Positions 1 to 7,758 of a stretch of DNA of 35,084 bases are shown one piece after another. Each line of letters opens with the position of its first letter. Within the stretch, counting starts at the first letter, position 1. Position numbers and translations under genes: made by a program. The notes beneath the pieces were generated by a model. That model made no database searches. It was not told the DNA's origin and saw only the letters and a program-made list of their open reading frames with translations. Origin of the DNA: SHAN690 sp040905305 (lineage in GTDB: Bacteria; Bacteroidota; Bacteroidia; Flavobacteriales_G; Salibacteraceae); contig JBBDRU010000175.1 of assembly GCA_040905305.1 (NCBI GenBank), positions 1 to 35,084 on the forward strand, in the 5' to 3' direction.

Positions 1-3
1 CAC

Positions 4-11
4 TACCTTTG
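4..11 (+). promoter_or_regulatory. Candidate -7 promoter box for the aldehyde dehydrogenase gene
   Basis: TACCTTTG matches the Bacteroidota -7 consensus TAnnTTTG exactly and ends 16 nt before the ATG at 28. The partner -33 element would lie beyond the left edge and cannot be seen. Inference from position and consensus only. Confidence 0.4.
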
Positions 12-27
12 GCTTAGAACTCTTACC

Positions 28-1467
28 ATGGAAAAGCTACTTAATTATATAGATTGTTCACTTGTTGAGCCCGTTTCCAATCAATATTTCGAAAATTTTG
101 AACCTGCAACGGGAAAGCCTTACAGCCTAATCCCGGATAGCGGAATTGAAGATGTAGAACGCGCGACAAAAGCTGCTAAAAAGGCTTTTCCCATTTGGAG
201 TAAAATGAGCATACAGGAGCGTTCAACTGTTTTATTAAAAGTGGCTCAACTCATCGAAGATAGAATAGAAGCGTTGTCAGCAGCAGAAAGCCGTGACAAT
301 GGCAAGCCGGTAAAGCTGGCCAGAACAGTAGATATCCCGCGCGCGCAGGCAAATTTTCATTTTTATGCAACGGCTATTTTGCACTATGCATCAGAAAGTC
401 ATTCAATGGGCGATGTTGCCATCAATTATACTTTACGTGACCCGATTGGCGTTGCGGGCTGCATATCACCATGGAATTTACCTCTGTATTTGTTTAGTTG
501 GAAAATAGCCCCAGCCTTAGCTGCCGGAAACACAGTGGTGGCAAAACCTTCGGAGATCACTCCATACACCGCTTACTTACTTTCTCAGATTTGTATCGAT
601 GCCGGGATGCCAAATGGTGTGCTAAATATTGTGCACGGCCTAGGTCCTAAAGCTGGTGCCGCCATTATTGAGCATGAAGATATTCCGATGATAAGTTTTA
701 CCGGGGGCACGGCCACTGGCGAATGGATAGCTCGAACAGCGGCTCCAAAATTCAAAAAACTCAGCTTGGAGCTAGGCGGAAAAAACCCTAACATCATTTT
801 TGCTGATTGTGATTTTGAGGATATGATGAAAACCACCTTGAAATCATCATTTGCAAACCAAGGTCAGATCTGCCTTTGTGGTTCACGAATTTTAATCGAG
901 CGAAGTATCTATGACCGGTTCAAAACCGAGTTCGTAAAGCGAGTGAAAGAACTGAAAGTAGGCAACCCAAAAGAAGATGTCAATTTAGGAGCTGTGGTGA
1001 GTAAATCCCATATGGAAAAGATATTGAGCTATGTGGAATTAGCCGAAGATGAGGGTGGTTCTATTCTGTGCGGTGGAAAGCGTGCCGAAGTAGGAGGTGA
1101 GTATGCTGGCGGATACTATCTTGAACCAACCGTAATTGACGGCCTACCGCACACATGCCGCACCAACCAGGAAGAGATATTTGGCCCAGTAGTTACCCTC
1201 ATGCCTTTTGACACTGAAGAAGAGGCTCTGATGATTGCGAACGGCACAAAATATGGCCTGGCAAGTTCAGTCTGGACTTCCGACTTAAAACGCGCGCACC
1301 GCATGGCAAGAGATTTACACACCGGTATTGTCTGGATCAACTGTTGGTTGTTACGTGATTTGCGCACCCCATTCGGTGGTGTTAAAAATTCGGGTGTGGG
1401 TCGGGAAGGTGGTTTTGAGGCGCTTCATTTTTTCACAGAACCAAAAAATGTTTGCATCAAATACTAG
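28..1467 (+). CDS. 2-hydroxymuconate / 2-aminomuconate semialdehyde dehydrogenase-like aldehyde dehydrogenase
   Basis: A complete 479-aa NAD(P)-dependent aldehyde dehydrogenase, the usual length for the superfamily. The general base is Glu248 (LELGGKNP) and the nucleophile is Cys282 (FANQGQIC). The C-terminal signature LRDLRTPFGGVKNSGVGREG is close to that of the XylG/DmpC/AmnC group, which oxidises 2-hydroxymuconic or 2-aminomuconic semialdehyde after meta-cleavage of catechols or in the kynurenine route; ALDH8A1 is a related alternative. The start is an ATG 16 nt after an exact TAnnTTTG box. It is convergent with the next gene: the two TAG stops share the palindrome CTAG at 1464-1467. Lying next to paaZ fits aromatic-compound breakdown, but the exact substrate is inferred, and no dioxygenase is in view. 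The ALDH family is certain; the substrate class is probable. Confidence 0.85.
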   Translation: MEKLLNYIDCSLVEPVSNQYFENFEPATGKPYSLIPDSGIEDVERATKAAKKAFPIWSKMSIQERSTVLLKVAQLIEDRIEALSAAESRDNGKPVKLARTVDIPRAQANFHFYATAILHYASESHSMGDVAINYTLRDPIGVAGCISPWNLPLYLFSWKIAPALAAGNTVVAKPSEITPYTAYLLSQICIDAGMPNGVLNIVHGLGPKAGAAIIEHEDIPMISFTGGTATGEWIARTAAPKFKKLSLELGGKNPNIIFADCDFEDMMKTTLKSSFANQGQICLCGSRILIERSIYDRFKTEFVKRVKELKVGNPKEDVNLGAVVSKSHMEKILSYVELAEDEGGSILCGGKRAEVGGEYAGGYYLEPTVIDGLPHTCRTNQEEIFGPVVTLMPFDTEEEALMIANGTKYGLASSVWTSDLKRAHRMARDLHTGIVWINCWLLRDLRTPFGGVKNSGVGREGGFEALHFFTEPKNVCIKY

Positions 1468-1805
1468 ATTTCTTCTCTGCTGTGAAAATGCACACTCTCT
1501 ACCTTAACAAGCATGCTGTGATAATAGCTGTACCAGCGCTTCATGCCTTCTAACTTGGCCGCTAGGTGGGTTGCATTTTGCCTCCAATTATTGATCGATT
1601 CCTTATCTCTCCAATAGGAAATGAAAGAACCACGACCGGCTGACTTATGGCTTTCGTAACCTAAAAAACCATCTACTTTGAGAACAAGCTTCAGGGTTAT
1701 TTCATCCATTGCTTCATAGCCGGAAAGGTCATCACCGAGCGTGTAATTAAAAATATTAGCAAAATATGGCGGTTCGGGAACCTGATTATCTCTCCAATGG
1801 ATCAT
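1464..1805 (-). CDS. Antibiotic biosynthesis monooxygenase (ABM)-fold protein
   Basis: A 113-aa cytosolic protein with no signal peptide. The pattern fits the ABM/YgiN-like dimeric ferredoxin-like fold: an early strand (YFANIFNYTL), a helix, a central FLGYES strand, then a SYWRDKESINNWRQ segment and a WYSYYHSML segment. Members include cofactor-free monooxygenases, but many are uncharacterised. It is the last gene of the leftward group 173-aa protein, paaZ, ABM, starting 12 bp after the paaZ stop. Its own stop overlaps the stop of the opposite aldehyde dehydrogenase within CTAG. Its placement suggests a helper role in phenylacetate or other aromatic catabolism, for example handling a reactive or quinone by-product; that role is inference. 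The fold call is moderately sure, the function unknown. Confidence 0.65.
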   Translation of the reverse strand: MIHWRDNQVPEPPYFANIFNYTLGDDLSGYEAMDEITLKLVLKVDGFLGYESHKSAGRGSFISYWRDKESINNWRQNATHLAAKLEGMKRWYSYYHSMLVKVESVHFHSREEI

Positions 1806-1817
1806 CTATGTATCTCT

Positions 1818-3866
1818 TTAAGATTGATCCAATTTTCTAACCATGGTAAGAATAGTTGCGATCGCTACCGTTTCCCCGGTTTCGTCATAAACATCTACTA
1901 AAAATTTAACTATCCCTTTAGCAATGTCGTCCTCGCTTCGTTTCTCCTGATCAATTTTTTCCTTTACGGTAAATTTCACTCCAATGGTGCTTCCGGGATA
2001 AACGGGTTTTGTAAAACGCGCTTGCTCTACACCATAATTCAGTAACACTGGACCTTTTTTAGGATCTACAAAAAGACCTGCCGCTTTCGATAATATAAAA
2101 TAACCATGCGCCACTCGCTGTTCAAAAATGGTTCCTTCTAAAGAAGTGGAGTCCATGTGGGCATAAAAATTATCTCCGCTAACGTTGGCAAAGTTTACAA
2201 TATCAGCCTCAGTAACAGAATGTTTATGGGTAAAAACGGTATCTCCAACCTGCAATTCTTCAAAATGTTGCCTAAATACATGAGGGTTTGCCTCTGGTTG
2301 ATCCGCTCCTACCTGAAACTGTTCAGTGATACGCGTTATGGTTTCAGGGTGGCCTTGAATAGCCGTGCGCTGCATATAGTGTTTTACGCCTCTTATTCCT
2401 CCCATTTCTTCTCCACCCCCGGCTCTTCCCGGGCCGCCATGGCTAAGCAATGGCATTGGAGAACCATGTCCGGTGCTTTCTTTGGCACATCGTTGGTTTA
2501 ATACCAAAACCCTGCCGTGTAAATGGGCTGTGTTAAGCACAAACTCTTTCGCTATGGAATCATCCGCAGTTACGATGGAAGTAACCAATGAACCACGACC
2601 CATCTCAGTAATCTTTATCGCCTCATCAAGTGTTTTGTATGGAATCAAAGTACTAACGGGTCCAAACGCTTCCACATCATGCACCTTTATTTTATTAAAA
2701 GGATCATTATTTCTAAAAAGAATAGGACTGAAAAATGCGCCTTTATTCTTATCAGCTCCGGTTACCTCAAATTCATCCAAATTGCCGTAAACAATTTCTT
2801 GCTCGGTCATTAATTCTTCTACATTCTGGCGAACGCGCTCTACCTGAAGTTTCGAAGCCAGAGACCCCATTCTCACTCCATCAACTGAAGGATCGCCAAT
2901 CGTTGTTTTTGCCAACTGTTGACCAAGCGCAATCTGCACATCTTCCATGTATTTTTCAGGCACAATTATTCTTCGGATTGCTGTACACTTCTGGCCCGCT
3001 TTTACTGTTATTTCAGCTCTTGTTGCTTTAATAAATAAATCAAATTCTGGCGTCCCTGGGGCAGCATCCTCACCGAGCATTGACGCATTTAAAGAGTCAG
3101 CTTCTAAATTAAATGGAATGGAGTTTTCAATGATATGAGGCATTGCCTTTAATTTCATTCCTGTGGCAGCCGACCCGGTAAAAGTTACGACATCCTGGTT
3201 GGTAACATGATCGATAATCCCACGGCCCAAACCGCTTACCATCTGCAACGCACCTTTAGGTAAAATGTTAGAATCAACAATTTCTCTTACCATCAACTCT
3301 GTCAAATAACTGGTAAACTCTGAAGGCTTTACCACCGCAGGAACACCTGCTAATAAATTAACAGCTATTTTTTCGAGCATTCCCCAAATAGGAAAATTAA
3401 AGGCATTGATATGGACTGCCACTCCACGCTTCGGCACCAAAATGTGATGCCCGATGAACGTACCTTCTTTGCTTAATGGTGCTACTTCCCCTTCGACAGC
3501 ATAGGGCAAATCAGGAAACTGTTTTCGCAGGGATGCATATGCAAAAAGATTACCTATTCCTCCTTCAATGTCAATCCAACTGTCAACTCTGGTCGCTCCT
3601 GTTGCAGCACTGAGCTTATAAAATTTCTCTTTTATTTCAATAAGGTGCAGAGCAAGCGCCTTTAACATTCTTCCTCGTTCTTGAAAAGTCATTTTTCGCA
3701 GCGCAGGACTTCCGGTATTTCTGGCGTAATCAAGGATTGATTTATAATCTAATCCTGCACTTGAAACAATTCCAACAGCTTCTCCGTTGATAGCGTTATA
3801 GGCAGTCAGTTCCTCGCCTTCACCTTCAATCCATTTTCCCGAAACATAATTTTGAATTTTACGCAT
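1818..3866 (-). CDS. paaZ: PaaZ: bifunctional oxepin-CoA hydrolase / 3-oxo-5,6-dehydrosuberyl-CoA semialdehyde dehydrogenase
   Basis: A 682-aa protein, almost the same length as E. coli PaaZ (681). Residues 1 to about 520 form an aldehyde dehydrogenase domain with Glu255 (NLEADSLN) and nucleophile Cys294 (KAGQKCTA). Residues from about 530 form a MaoC-like R-specific hydratase domain with Asp565 and His570 in SGDNFYAHMD. These spacings match the E. coli catalytic residues I recall (E256/C295 and D561/H566). In the phenylacetyl-CoA pathway the hydratase opens the oxepin-CoA ring and the dehydrogenase oxidises the resulting unstable aldehyde. The gene lies 2 bp after the stop of the exported 173-aa protein and 12 bp before the ABM gene, so one transcript is likely. 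The ring epoxidase (paaABCDE) and paaG/paaJ are not in this window. Both active sites look intact. Confidence 0.95.
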   Translation of the reverse strand: MRKIQNYVSGKWIEGEGEELTAYNAINGEAVGIVSSAGLDYKSILDYARNTGSPALRKMTFQERGRMLKALALHLIEIKEKFYKLSAATGATRVDSWIDIEGGIGNLFAYASLRKQFPDLPYAVEGEVAPLSKEGTFIGHHILVPKRGVAVHINAFNFPIWGMLEKIAVNLLAGVPAVVKPSEFTSYLTELMVREIVDSNILPKGALQMVSGLGRGIIDHVTNQDVVTFTGSAATGMKLKAMPHIIENSIPFNLEADSLNASMLGEDAAPGTPEFDLFIKATRAEITVKAGQKCTAIRRIIVPEKYMEDVQIALGQQLAKTTIGDPSVDGVRMGSLASKLQVERVRQNVEELMTEQEIVYGNLDEFEVTGADKNKGAFFSPILFRNNDPFNKIKVHDVEAFGPVSTLIPYKTLDEAIKITEMGRGSLVTSIVTADDSIAKEFVLNTAHLHGRVLVLNQRCAKESTGHGSPMPLLSHGGPGRAGGGEEMGGIRGVKHYMQRTAIQGHPETITRITEQFQVGADQPEANPHVFRQHFEELQVGDTVFTHKHSVTEADIVNFANVSGDNFYAHMDSTSLEGTIFEQRVAHGYFILSKAAGLFVDPKKGPVLLNYGVEQARFTKPVYPGSTIGVKFTVKEKIDQEKRSEDDIAKGIVKFLVDVYDETGETVAIATILTMVRKLDQS

Positions 3867-3868
3867 AA

Positions 3869-4390
3869 CTATTCTTCTAACTCTCTAATTTTTAAATCTT
3901 TTCTTTCCCTAACAAATTCTTTAAGGCGTTCGTTTTGAGCTTTTGTAAACTCAATGTCATAAATAAATTGAGTGCCTGAAAAAATGATTTTTCCAACGGG
4001 ACGCCCTAAATCAATGTTTGAAGGAGTGCGACCAATGGGATAAACATCAATGAAGAAAGGAAAAGCAAAATCATATTTTAGTTTAGCTAAAGGAACAAAA
4101 GAATTGATATAAATGGTTTTTGACACGTAGTTCTCTGCGTAAACCACCATTGCCAGCGAATCTTGCAGCTCAATTGCTCGTTCGAACTTCCCAATTCTGT
4201 TGGTAGAAAACTCGTCTATTTTATTTTTTCCTCGAAAAATCATAATCGTGGATTCCAATCCACGTTTGTTTTCATTAACGACTTTTCCAGTAAGATAAAG
4301 CCGCCCTCGCCTCTCCCCCTGTGAGAACACGGACAATGTGAATACCACCAGTAGCAATATCAAAGCGGAAAAGGATTTTCTCATACTCAT
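3869..4390 (-). CDS. Exported protein of unknown function, carboxypeptidase-regulatory-like N-terminal domain
   Basis: A 173-aa protein with a clear N-terminal signal peptide: MSMRK, a hydrophobic stretch, then VFSQG with likely cleavage near residue 24. The segment LYLTGKVVNENKRGLESTI resembles the beta-sandwich seen in CarboxypepD_reg-like domains, where a small Ig-like module begins with a GxVxxxxxxxL pattern. The C-terminus is charged and probably helical. ATG at 4390 is chosen; a second ATG follows at codon 3. A promoter-like element ends 9 nt upstream. The gene is only 2 bp from paaZ, so it is probably co-transcribed, which is odd for an exported protein ahead of a cytosolic catabolic enzyme. 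I do not recognise a named family. Confidence 0.7.
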   Translation of the reverse strand: MSMRKSFSALILLLVVFTLSVFSQGERRGRLYLTGKVVNENKRGLESTIMIFRGKNKIDEFSTNRIGKFERAIELQDSLAMVVYAENYVSKTIYINSFVPLAKLKYDFAFPFFIDVYPIGRTPSNIDLGRPVGKIIFSGTQFIYDIEFTKAQNERLKEFVRERKDLKIRELEE

Positions 4391-4399
4391 TAATTGCTG

Positions 4400-4431
4400 C
4401 GAATATACAGCCGATAAGTGGGTGAATCAAA
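4400..4431 (-). promoter_or_regulatory. Candidate promoter of the exported protein-paaZ-ABM operon
   Basis: On the minus strand TTTG (4428-4431) is followed after 20 nt by TATATTCG (4400-4407), one base from the Bacteroidota -33/-7 consensus TTTG ... TAnnTTTG. The -7 box ends 9 nt before the ATG at 4390. The rest of the 260-bp gap up to the paaY stop (4432-4650) shows no gene, RNA or clear hairpin to me. Confidence 0.45.
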
Positions 4432-4650
4432 AACTGGTAGTCCCAAAAAACATCCCGCCATCTGCGTTAAATCTATCAACCTAACAACTTTTCTTGACAA
4501 ATCAGCCTAATTGGGTTGAAACAGATTTACTAGGAACTTGCTCTGTAAGCTCATCTCCTGACATTTCACTTTCAGCTTTGCTGCTTCTCAGCTTTGAGCG
4601 AAACAAACAATACTACTCGCAAGGCTCAGAGTTGCTTTCAAACAAAACTG

Positions 4651-5241
4651 CTAGGTGTGGTTTCTCCAAATATCATAAAGCTTCGGTTGATCTGGTCGGT
4701 TGGGCTCCTCTTTCCTCAGCGGTTCACAGGGTTTTAAGCTTTCAAAACATTCTTTTGGCAGCTGCTGATACAATCCCGTTCCTTTACTTTTCCAGTCTAT
4801 CATTTCATCTGATACATCTTTTATTGCTTTAGCCGGATTTCCAACCACCACTTTTCGTGCTGGAATTTTTGTTTTTGCTGCAACAAAGGATAGAGCTCCC
4901 ACAATGCACTCATCTCCAATCTCTGCCTCATCCATCAATACTGCATTCATCCCTATCAAGCAGTTTTTTCCCAGCTGTGCGCCATGCACAATAGCACCAT
5001 GTCCTACATGAGCTCCTTCTTTAAGTCTCACCTCAATACCAGGAAACATATGAACCGTGCAGTTTTCCTGCACATTACAGCCATCCTCAATAACGATTTT
5101 ACCCCAATCCCCTCGAATAGCAGCACCGGGGCCAATATATACCTTCGCTCCAATTATCACATTTCCCGTAATAACGGCTTGAGGATGCACGAAAGCGCTT
5201 TCATGCACCACCGGTTTAAACCCATTGAATTCGTAGATCAA
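4651..5241 (-). CDS. paaY: PaaY-type gamma-carbonic anhydrase-like thioesterase
   Basis: A 196-aa left-handed beta-helix protein, the same length as E. coli PaaY and colinear with it as far as I can recall. Hexapeptide-repeat turns run through residues 10-140. The three metal-ligand histidines of the gamma-carbonic anhydrase fold are visible as His64 (CTVHM), His81 and His86 (HVGHGAIVHG). PaaY hydrolyses dead-end CoA adducts formed in phenylacetate degradation and frees trapped CoA. The start is unusual: the frame opens after a TAA at 5245-5247 with only ATT and TTG available, so TTG at 5239-5241 (MIYEFNG) is chosen because it aligns with the family N-terminus. A TTTCTTTG box lies about 17 nt upstream. 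Proximity to paaZ supports the call over a generic gamma-CA. Confidence 0.88.
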   Translation of the reverse strand: MIYEFNGFKPVVHESAFVHPQAVITGNVIIGAKVYIGPGAAIRGDWGKIVIEDGCNVQENCTVHMFPGIEVRLKEGAHVGHGAIVHGAQLGKNCLIGMNAVLMDEAEIGDECIVGALSFVAAKTKIPARKVVVGNPAKAIKDVSDEMIDWKSKGTGLYQQLPKECFESLKPCEPLRKEEPNRPDQPKLYDIWRNHT

Positions 5242-5380
5242 AATTTATTATTTGAACACAAAGAAAGTAAAGCTGAACGAATGTTTCAGTGCTTTGATTA
5301 AAGGAAGTAACCCTCTTTAAAAAACCCGATCTTATTTCAGTTGTTGTTAAATCAACATGAACCATCTATTATGAAATGTA

Positions 5381-5410
5381 TCGGTCGTGCCGTTTGACGA
5401 ACTAATTTTG
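5381..5410 (+). promoter_or_regulatory. Candidate promoter giving a very short or absent leader
   Basis: TAATTTTG (5403-5410) matches TAnnTTTG exactly. TCG at 5381-5383, one base from the -33 TTG, stands 19 nt upstream. The box ends only 5 nt before the ATG at 5416, so the transcript would start at or next to the start codon. Confidence 0.35.
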
Positions 5411-5415
5411 ATGCC

Positions 5416-5673
5416 ATGTACAGAGCCATCAACCTTGCGATAGGATTCATCAGTGTTGTTCCAGGAATATTAATGGCTTTGGGGCTCTGGCATGCCATTA
5501 ATATTCTTCCTGACCTTTACCCGATGATCAGCAGAACCCTAGGAAGCTTTGTCATAATCGGGGTAATCGCATTTATGCAACCCAAGAAGGATGTTAAAAA
5601 AGTCTCTCAACTTGGTATTGCAATAGGTTTTCTCTGGACCATGACTGCCCTTATCATGGAATTAGAATTATGA
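5416..5673 (+). CDS. Small integral membrane protein, unknown function
   Basis: An 85-aa hydrophobic protein with three likely membrane segments at about residues 5-27, 38-54 and 64-82, separated by a short polar loop (QPKKDVKKVSQ) whose positive charges suggest it faces the cytoplasm. It has no signal peptidase site and no catalytic motif. It stands alone on the plus strand between paaY and the UbiA gene, both leftward, so it is a monocistronic orphan. An exact TAnnTTTG box 5 nt ahead of the ATG supports expression and this start. I do not recognise the family. Confidence 0.6.
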   Translation: MYRAINLAIGFISVVPGILMALGLWHAINILPDLYPMISRTLGSFVIIGVIAFMQPKKDVKKVSQLGIAIGFLWTMTALIMELEL

Positions 5674-5738
5674 CTTTGTATCCAAACGAAAATTTAGAAC
5701 CATTGAACGACCGTCAAAAAGTTGTTTTAAGTTTCGAG

Positions 5739-6665
5739 CTATCCGCCATAATGATGGATGAACATTAGTACAATGAATGTAGCACTCAAGGATAGTGAGG
5801 CAATAGCATTCATGTTCATGGTGTTTCTATGATTTACATGATCCTCATCTTGCCATGAAAGGTACATCCAACGAGTGAAATAATAGGCAATTGGAAGAGA
5901 TGCCAACCCCATTAAAATCATATCGGTAAATCGATCTTCGAAAAAGTAACAAATCATTAAACCCGCAAAACCTACCGAAAACATAATGGCCGAAAAAATA
6001 AACGTCCCCTTAATGCCCAGCATCATTGAAAGGGTTTTATCTCCACGCTCTTCGTCTTCTTTGTGCTGATAAATTTGAGTAAGAGGGTAAGAGCCGCTGA
6101 TCAAGAAGGTGCTGATAGCTGCATACATCATTTGGGTTTCGCCAATCGGTTCGTCCAAGCCGATCAATACCATTCCGTAAGTAAACGCACCTTGAAAAAC
6201 GGTAACCACGGTTGTGCTGATAACTGGATATTGCTTCAACCTGATTTTATCAATGCTGTATGCTTTTGAAACCATGGTATAAACCAGCGCCATCATCGAG
6301 AAAAGTGGTGATATCAACCATGCTCCAAACACAGCCAGGCCATCAAAAATCATTACCAACTTAAAAAGTTCATCGTTTACCGGAGGCGGACTTTTTAAGC
6401 CCCCAACACTTTCTTCGTCCTTATCGAAATAGCTGTTATAGCCATTACTGGCAGGATAAAGAAAAACATGAATGATAATAAAAACCCAAAAAGCATCCCA
6501 TGCTTCAAAATCACCGGCATTGCTCAAGGCAAACCAAAAAACAGGCATCAAGAAAACCGAGAATGGAATGCGCATGAGAACAAAAGCGCTTCTCCAACTC
6601 GAAGTTTTTTCGGCTGTTTCGCTCAATTGAGCGCTGCTGTTATTCTTTGAAGAATTTTTCGCCAT
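5739..6665 (-). CDS. UbiA-family membrane prenyltransferase
   Basis: A 308-aa polytopic protein with about eight membrane helices and a 25-residue polar Ser/Asn/Lys-rich N-terminus. The first UbiA diphosphate-binding region is N77-SYF-D81-K-D83-EE in NGYNSYFDKDEES. The second is the EDEERGDKTLS region at 203-213. Family members transfer a prenyl group from an isoprenoid diphosphate to an aromatic or quinoid acceptor in the membrane. The gene is last in a four-gene operon and overlaps the upstream FAD oxidoreductase by 26 bp, implying translational coupling. In that context its acceptor is probably the aromatic product of the type III polyketide synthase; that is inference. Menaquinone or heme prenylation is less likely, since those enzymes usually lie elsewhere with their own partners. 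Confidence 0.88.
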   Translation of the reverse strand: MAKNSSKNNSSAQLSETAEKTSSWRSAFVLMRIPFSVFLMPVFWFALSNAGDFEAWDAFWVFIIIHVFLYPASNGYNSYFDKDEESVGGLKSPPPVNDELFKLVMIFDGLAVFGAWLISPLFSMMALVYTMVSKAYSIDKIRLKQYPVISTTVVTVFQGAFTYGMVLIGLDEPIGETQMMYAAISTFLISGSYPLTQIYQHKEDEERGDKTLSMMLGIKGTFIFSAIMFSVGFAGLMICYFFEDRFTDMILMGLASLPIAYYFTRWMYLSWQDEDHVNHRNTMNMNAIASLSLSATFIVLMFIHHYGG

Positions 6666-7758
6666 GCGTTTGGTCGATGATGCGGTCTGCCAAAGGTGGA
6701 AAGATCTGAGCGCTTTTCATAAGACTTTCCATCAACAATTCTTTAAAAAAGATGAATTGAATGCTTCTTGCCAGTTGAAATCGCTTCCCAAAGGCGCTTC
6801 GCCAGCTTTTTTCATAGTGTGTTTTAACCGTGGCCATTGCTCCCGGTTCAAAGGATGAACTTCTCAAACATTCCGCCAGAATATGTGCGCTTCTAAGCGC
6901 CATGCTCATGCCATTTCCACTAAGCGGAGCCACCAGCCCGGCCGCATCACCGATAAACAAATGACCGTTTTTATGCTTCTCCTTATTTTGAAAATTTATT
7001 TGTGAAATCACCAACGGCTCAGAGTTAAGCTTCTCAAATCGGGTGAAGTAATCTCTCAACACAGGGTTTTTATAAAGAACACGTTGCTCCATTTCCAATA
7101 AGTCTTCTCCCTTTGTTAAGTTATCTGCCTTGGTCAGGTAACACATACAGTAGCGCTGCTCTTCTATGGCCGAAATGCCGCAGTAACCATTTTTAAACGT
7201 GTGCAATTCGATAAGGTTCTGGGGTAAATCAGCAGCAACATGATATTTAACTCCAATAAAATTATCGTGATTTTTCAAGGGCTTTTGAATAAACGCCCGA
7301 TTTAAATGCTTGTCAATAGTTGATCGCTTTCCATGTGCTCCAACGACTATTCTCGCTTCAAAACTTCCGTTGCTGGTGTCTATTTTTCGTTCTCCAACTC
7401 CAAACACCTTGGTGCCTTCATGAACCTCAACCCCGTTGCGTTTAGCTTGTTCGGCCAGTGCAGCATCTAAAACATGTCTGCTAATACCAAACCCACCCGG
7501 ATTAAGTGGTCTTCGCACCTCAGTTCCACGTGCAGTTGTAAGCTTAAAACGATCGATTGAAGCCGCACCTAACTCAAATGGATCAACTCCCAAAAACCGG
7601 AGGTAAGACAACGATTCATTTGAAATATACTCTCCACACACACGATGAAACGGATAGCGCTGCTTTTCAAATAAAACAACTTGTTTCCCTGACTTTTGCA
7701 TTTCAATGGCCAAAGCCAGGCCTGACAAACCACCGCCTATGATGGCAATATCATGCAT
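6640..7758 (-). CDS. FAD-dependent oxidoreductase, geranylgeranyl-reductase / aromatic-hydroxylase type
   Basis: A 372-aa single-component flavoprotein of the PHBH-like superfamily. The N-terminal Rossmann dinucleotide loop is IIGGGLSGLALA (residues 6-17). A CGEYIS motif follows at 41-46. The second FAD-contacting motif is GDAAGLVAPLSGNGM at 270-284. Relatives either hydroxylate aromatic rings or reduce isoprenoid double bonds (geranylgeranyl reductase), and the sequence alone does not settle which. Both would make sense beside a type III PKS and a UbiA prenyltransferase: ring hydroxylation towards a quinone, or saturation of the prenyl tail. Its ATG overlaps the upstream methyltransferase stop by 8 bp and its end overlaps UbiA by 26 bp. 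Confidence 0.85.
   Translation of the reverse strand: MHDIAIIGGGLSGLALAIEMQKSGKQVVLFEKQRYPFHRVCGEYISNESLSYLRFLGVDPFELGAASIDRFKLTTARGTEVRRPLNPGGFGISRHVLDAALAEQAKRNGVEVHEGTKVFGVGERKIDTSNGSFEARIVVGAHGKRSTIDKHLNRAFIQKPLKNHDNFIGVKYHVAADLPQNLIELHTFKNGYCGISAIEEQRYCMCYLTKADNLTKGEDLLEMEQRVLYKNPVLRDYFTRFEKLNSEPLVISQINFQNKEKHKNGHLFIGDAAGLVAPLSGNGMSMALRSAHILAECLRSSSFEPGAMATVKTHYEKSWRSAFGKRFQLARSIQFIFFKELLMESLMKSAQIFPPLADRIIDQTHGEKFFKE

Noticed and set aside
2157..3138. Four plus-strand open frames opposite paaZ
   Set aside because: They are antisense shadows of a well-conserved enzyme; the translated sequences have no recognisable features.
4540..4605. Two TCAGCTTTG copies as a possible operator in the paaY-downstream gap
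   Set aside because: Only two short direct copies in T-rich sequence, lying after paaY and over 100 bp from the operon promoter; chance is enough.
4494..4832. A 112-codon open frame on the plus strand covering part of the gap before paaY
   Set aside because: It begins with TTG, overlaps paaY antisense for half its length and shows no domain, signal peptide or coding bias of its own.
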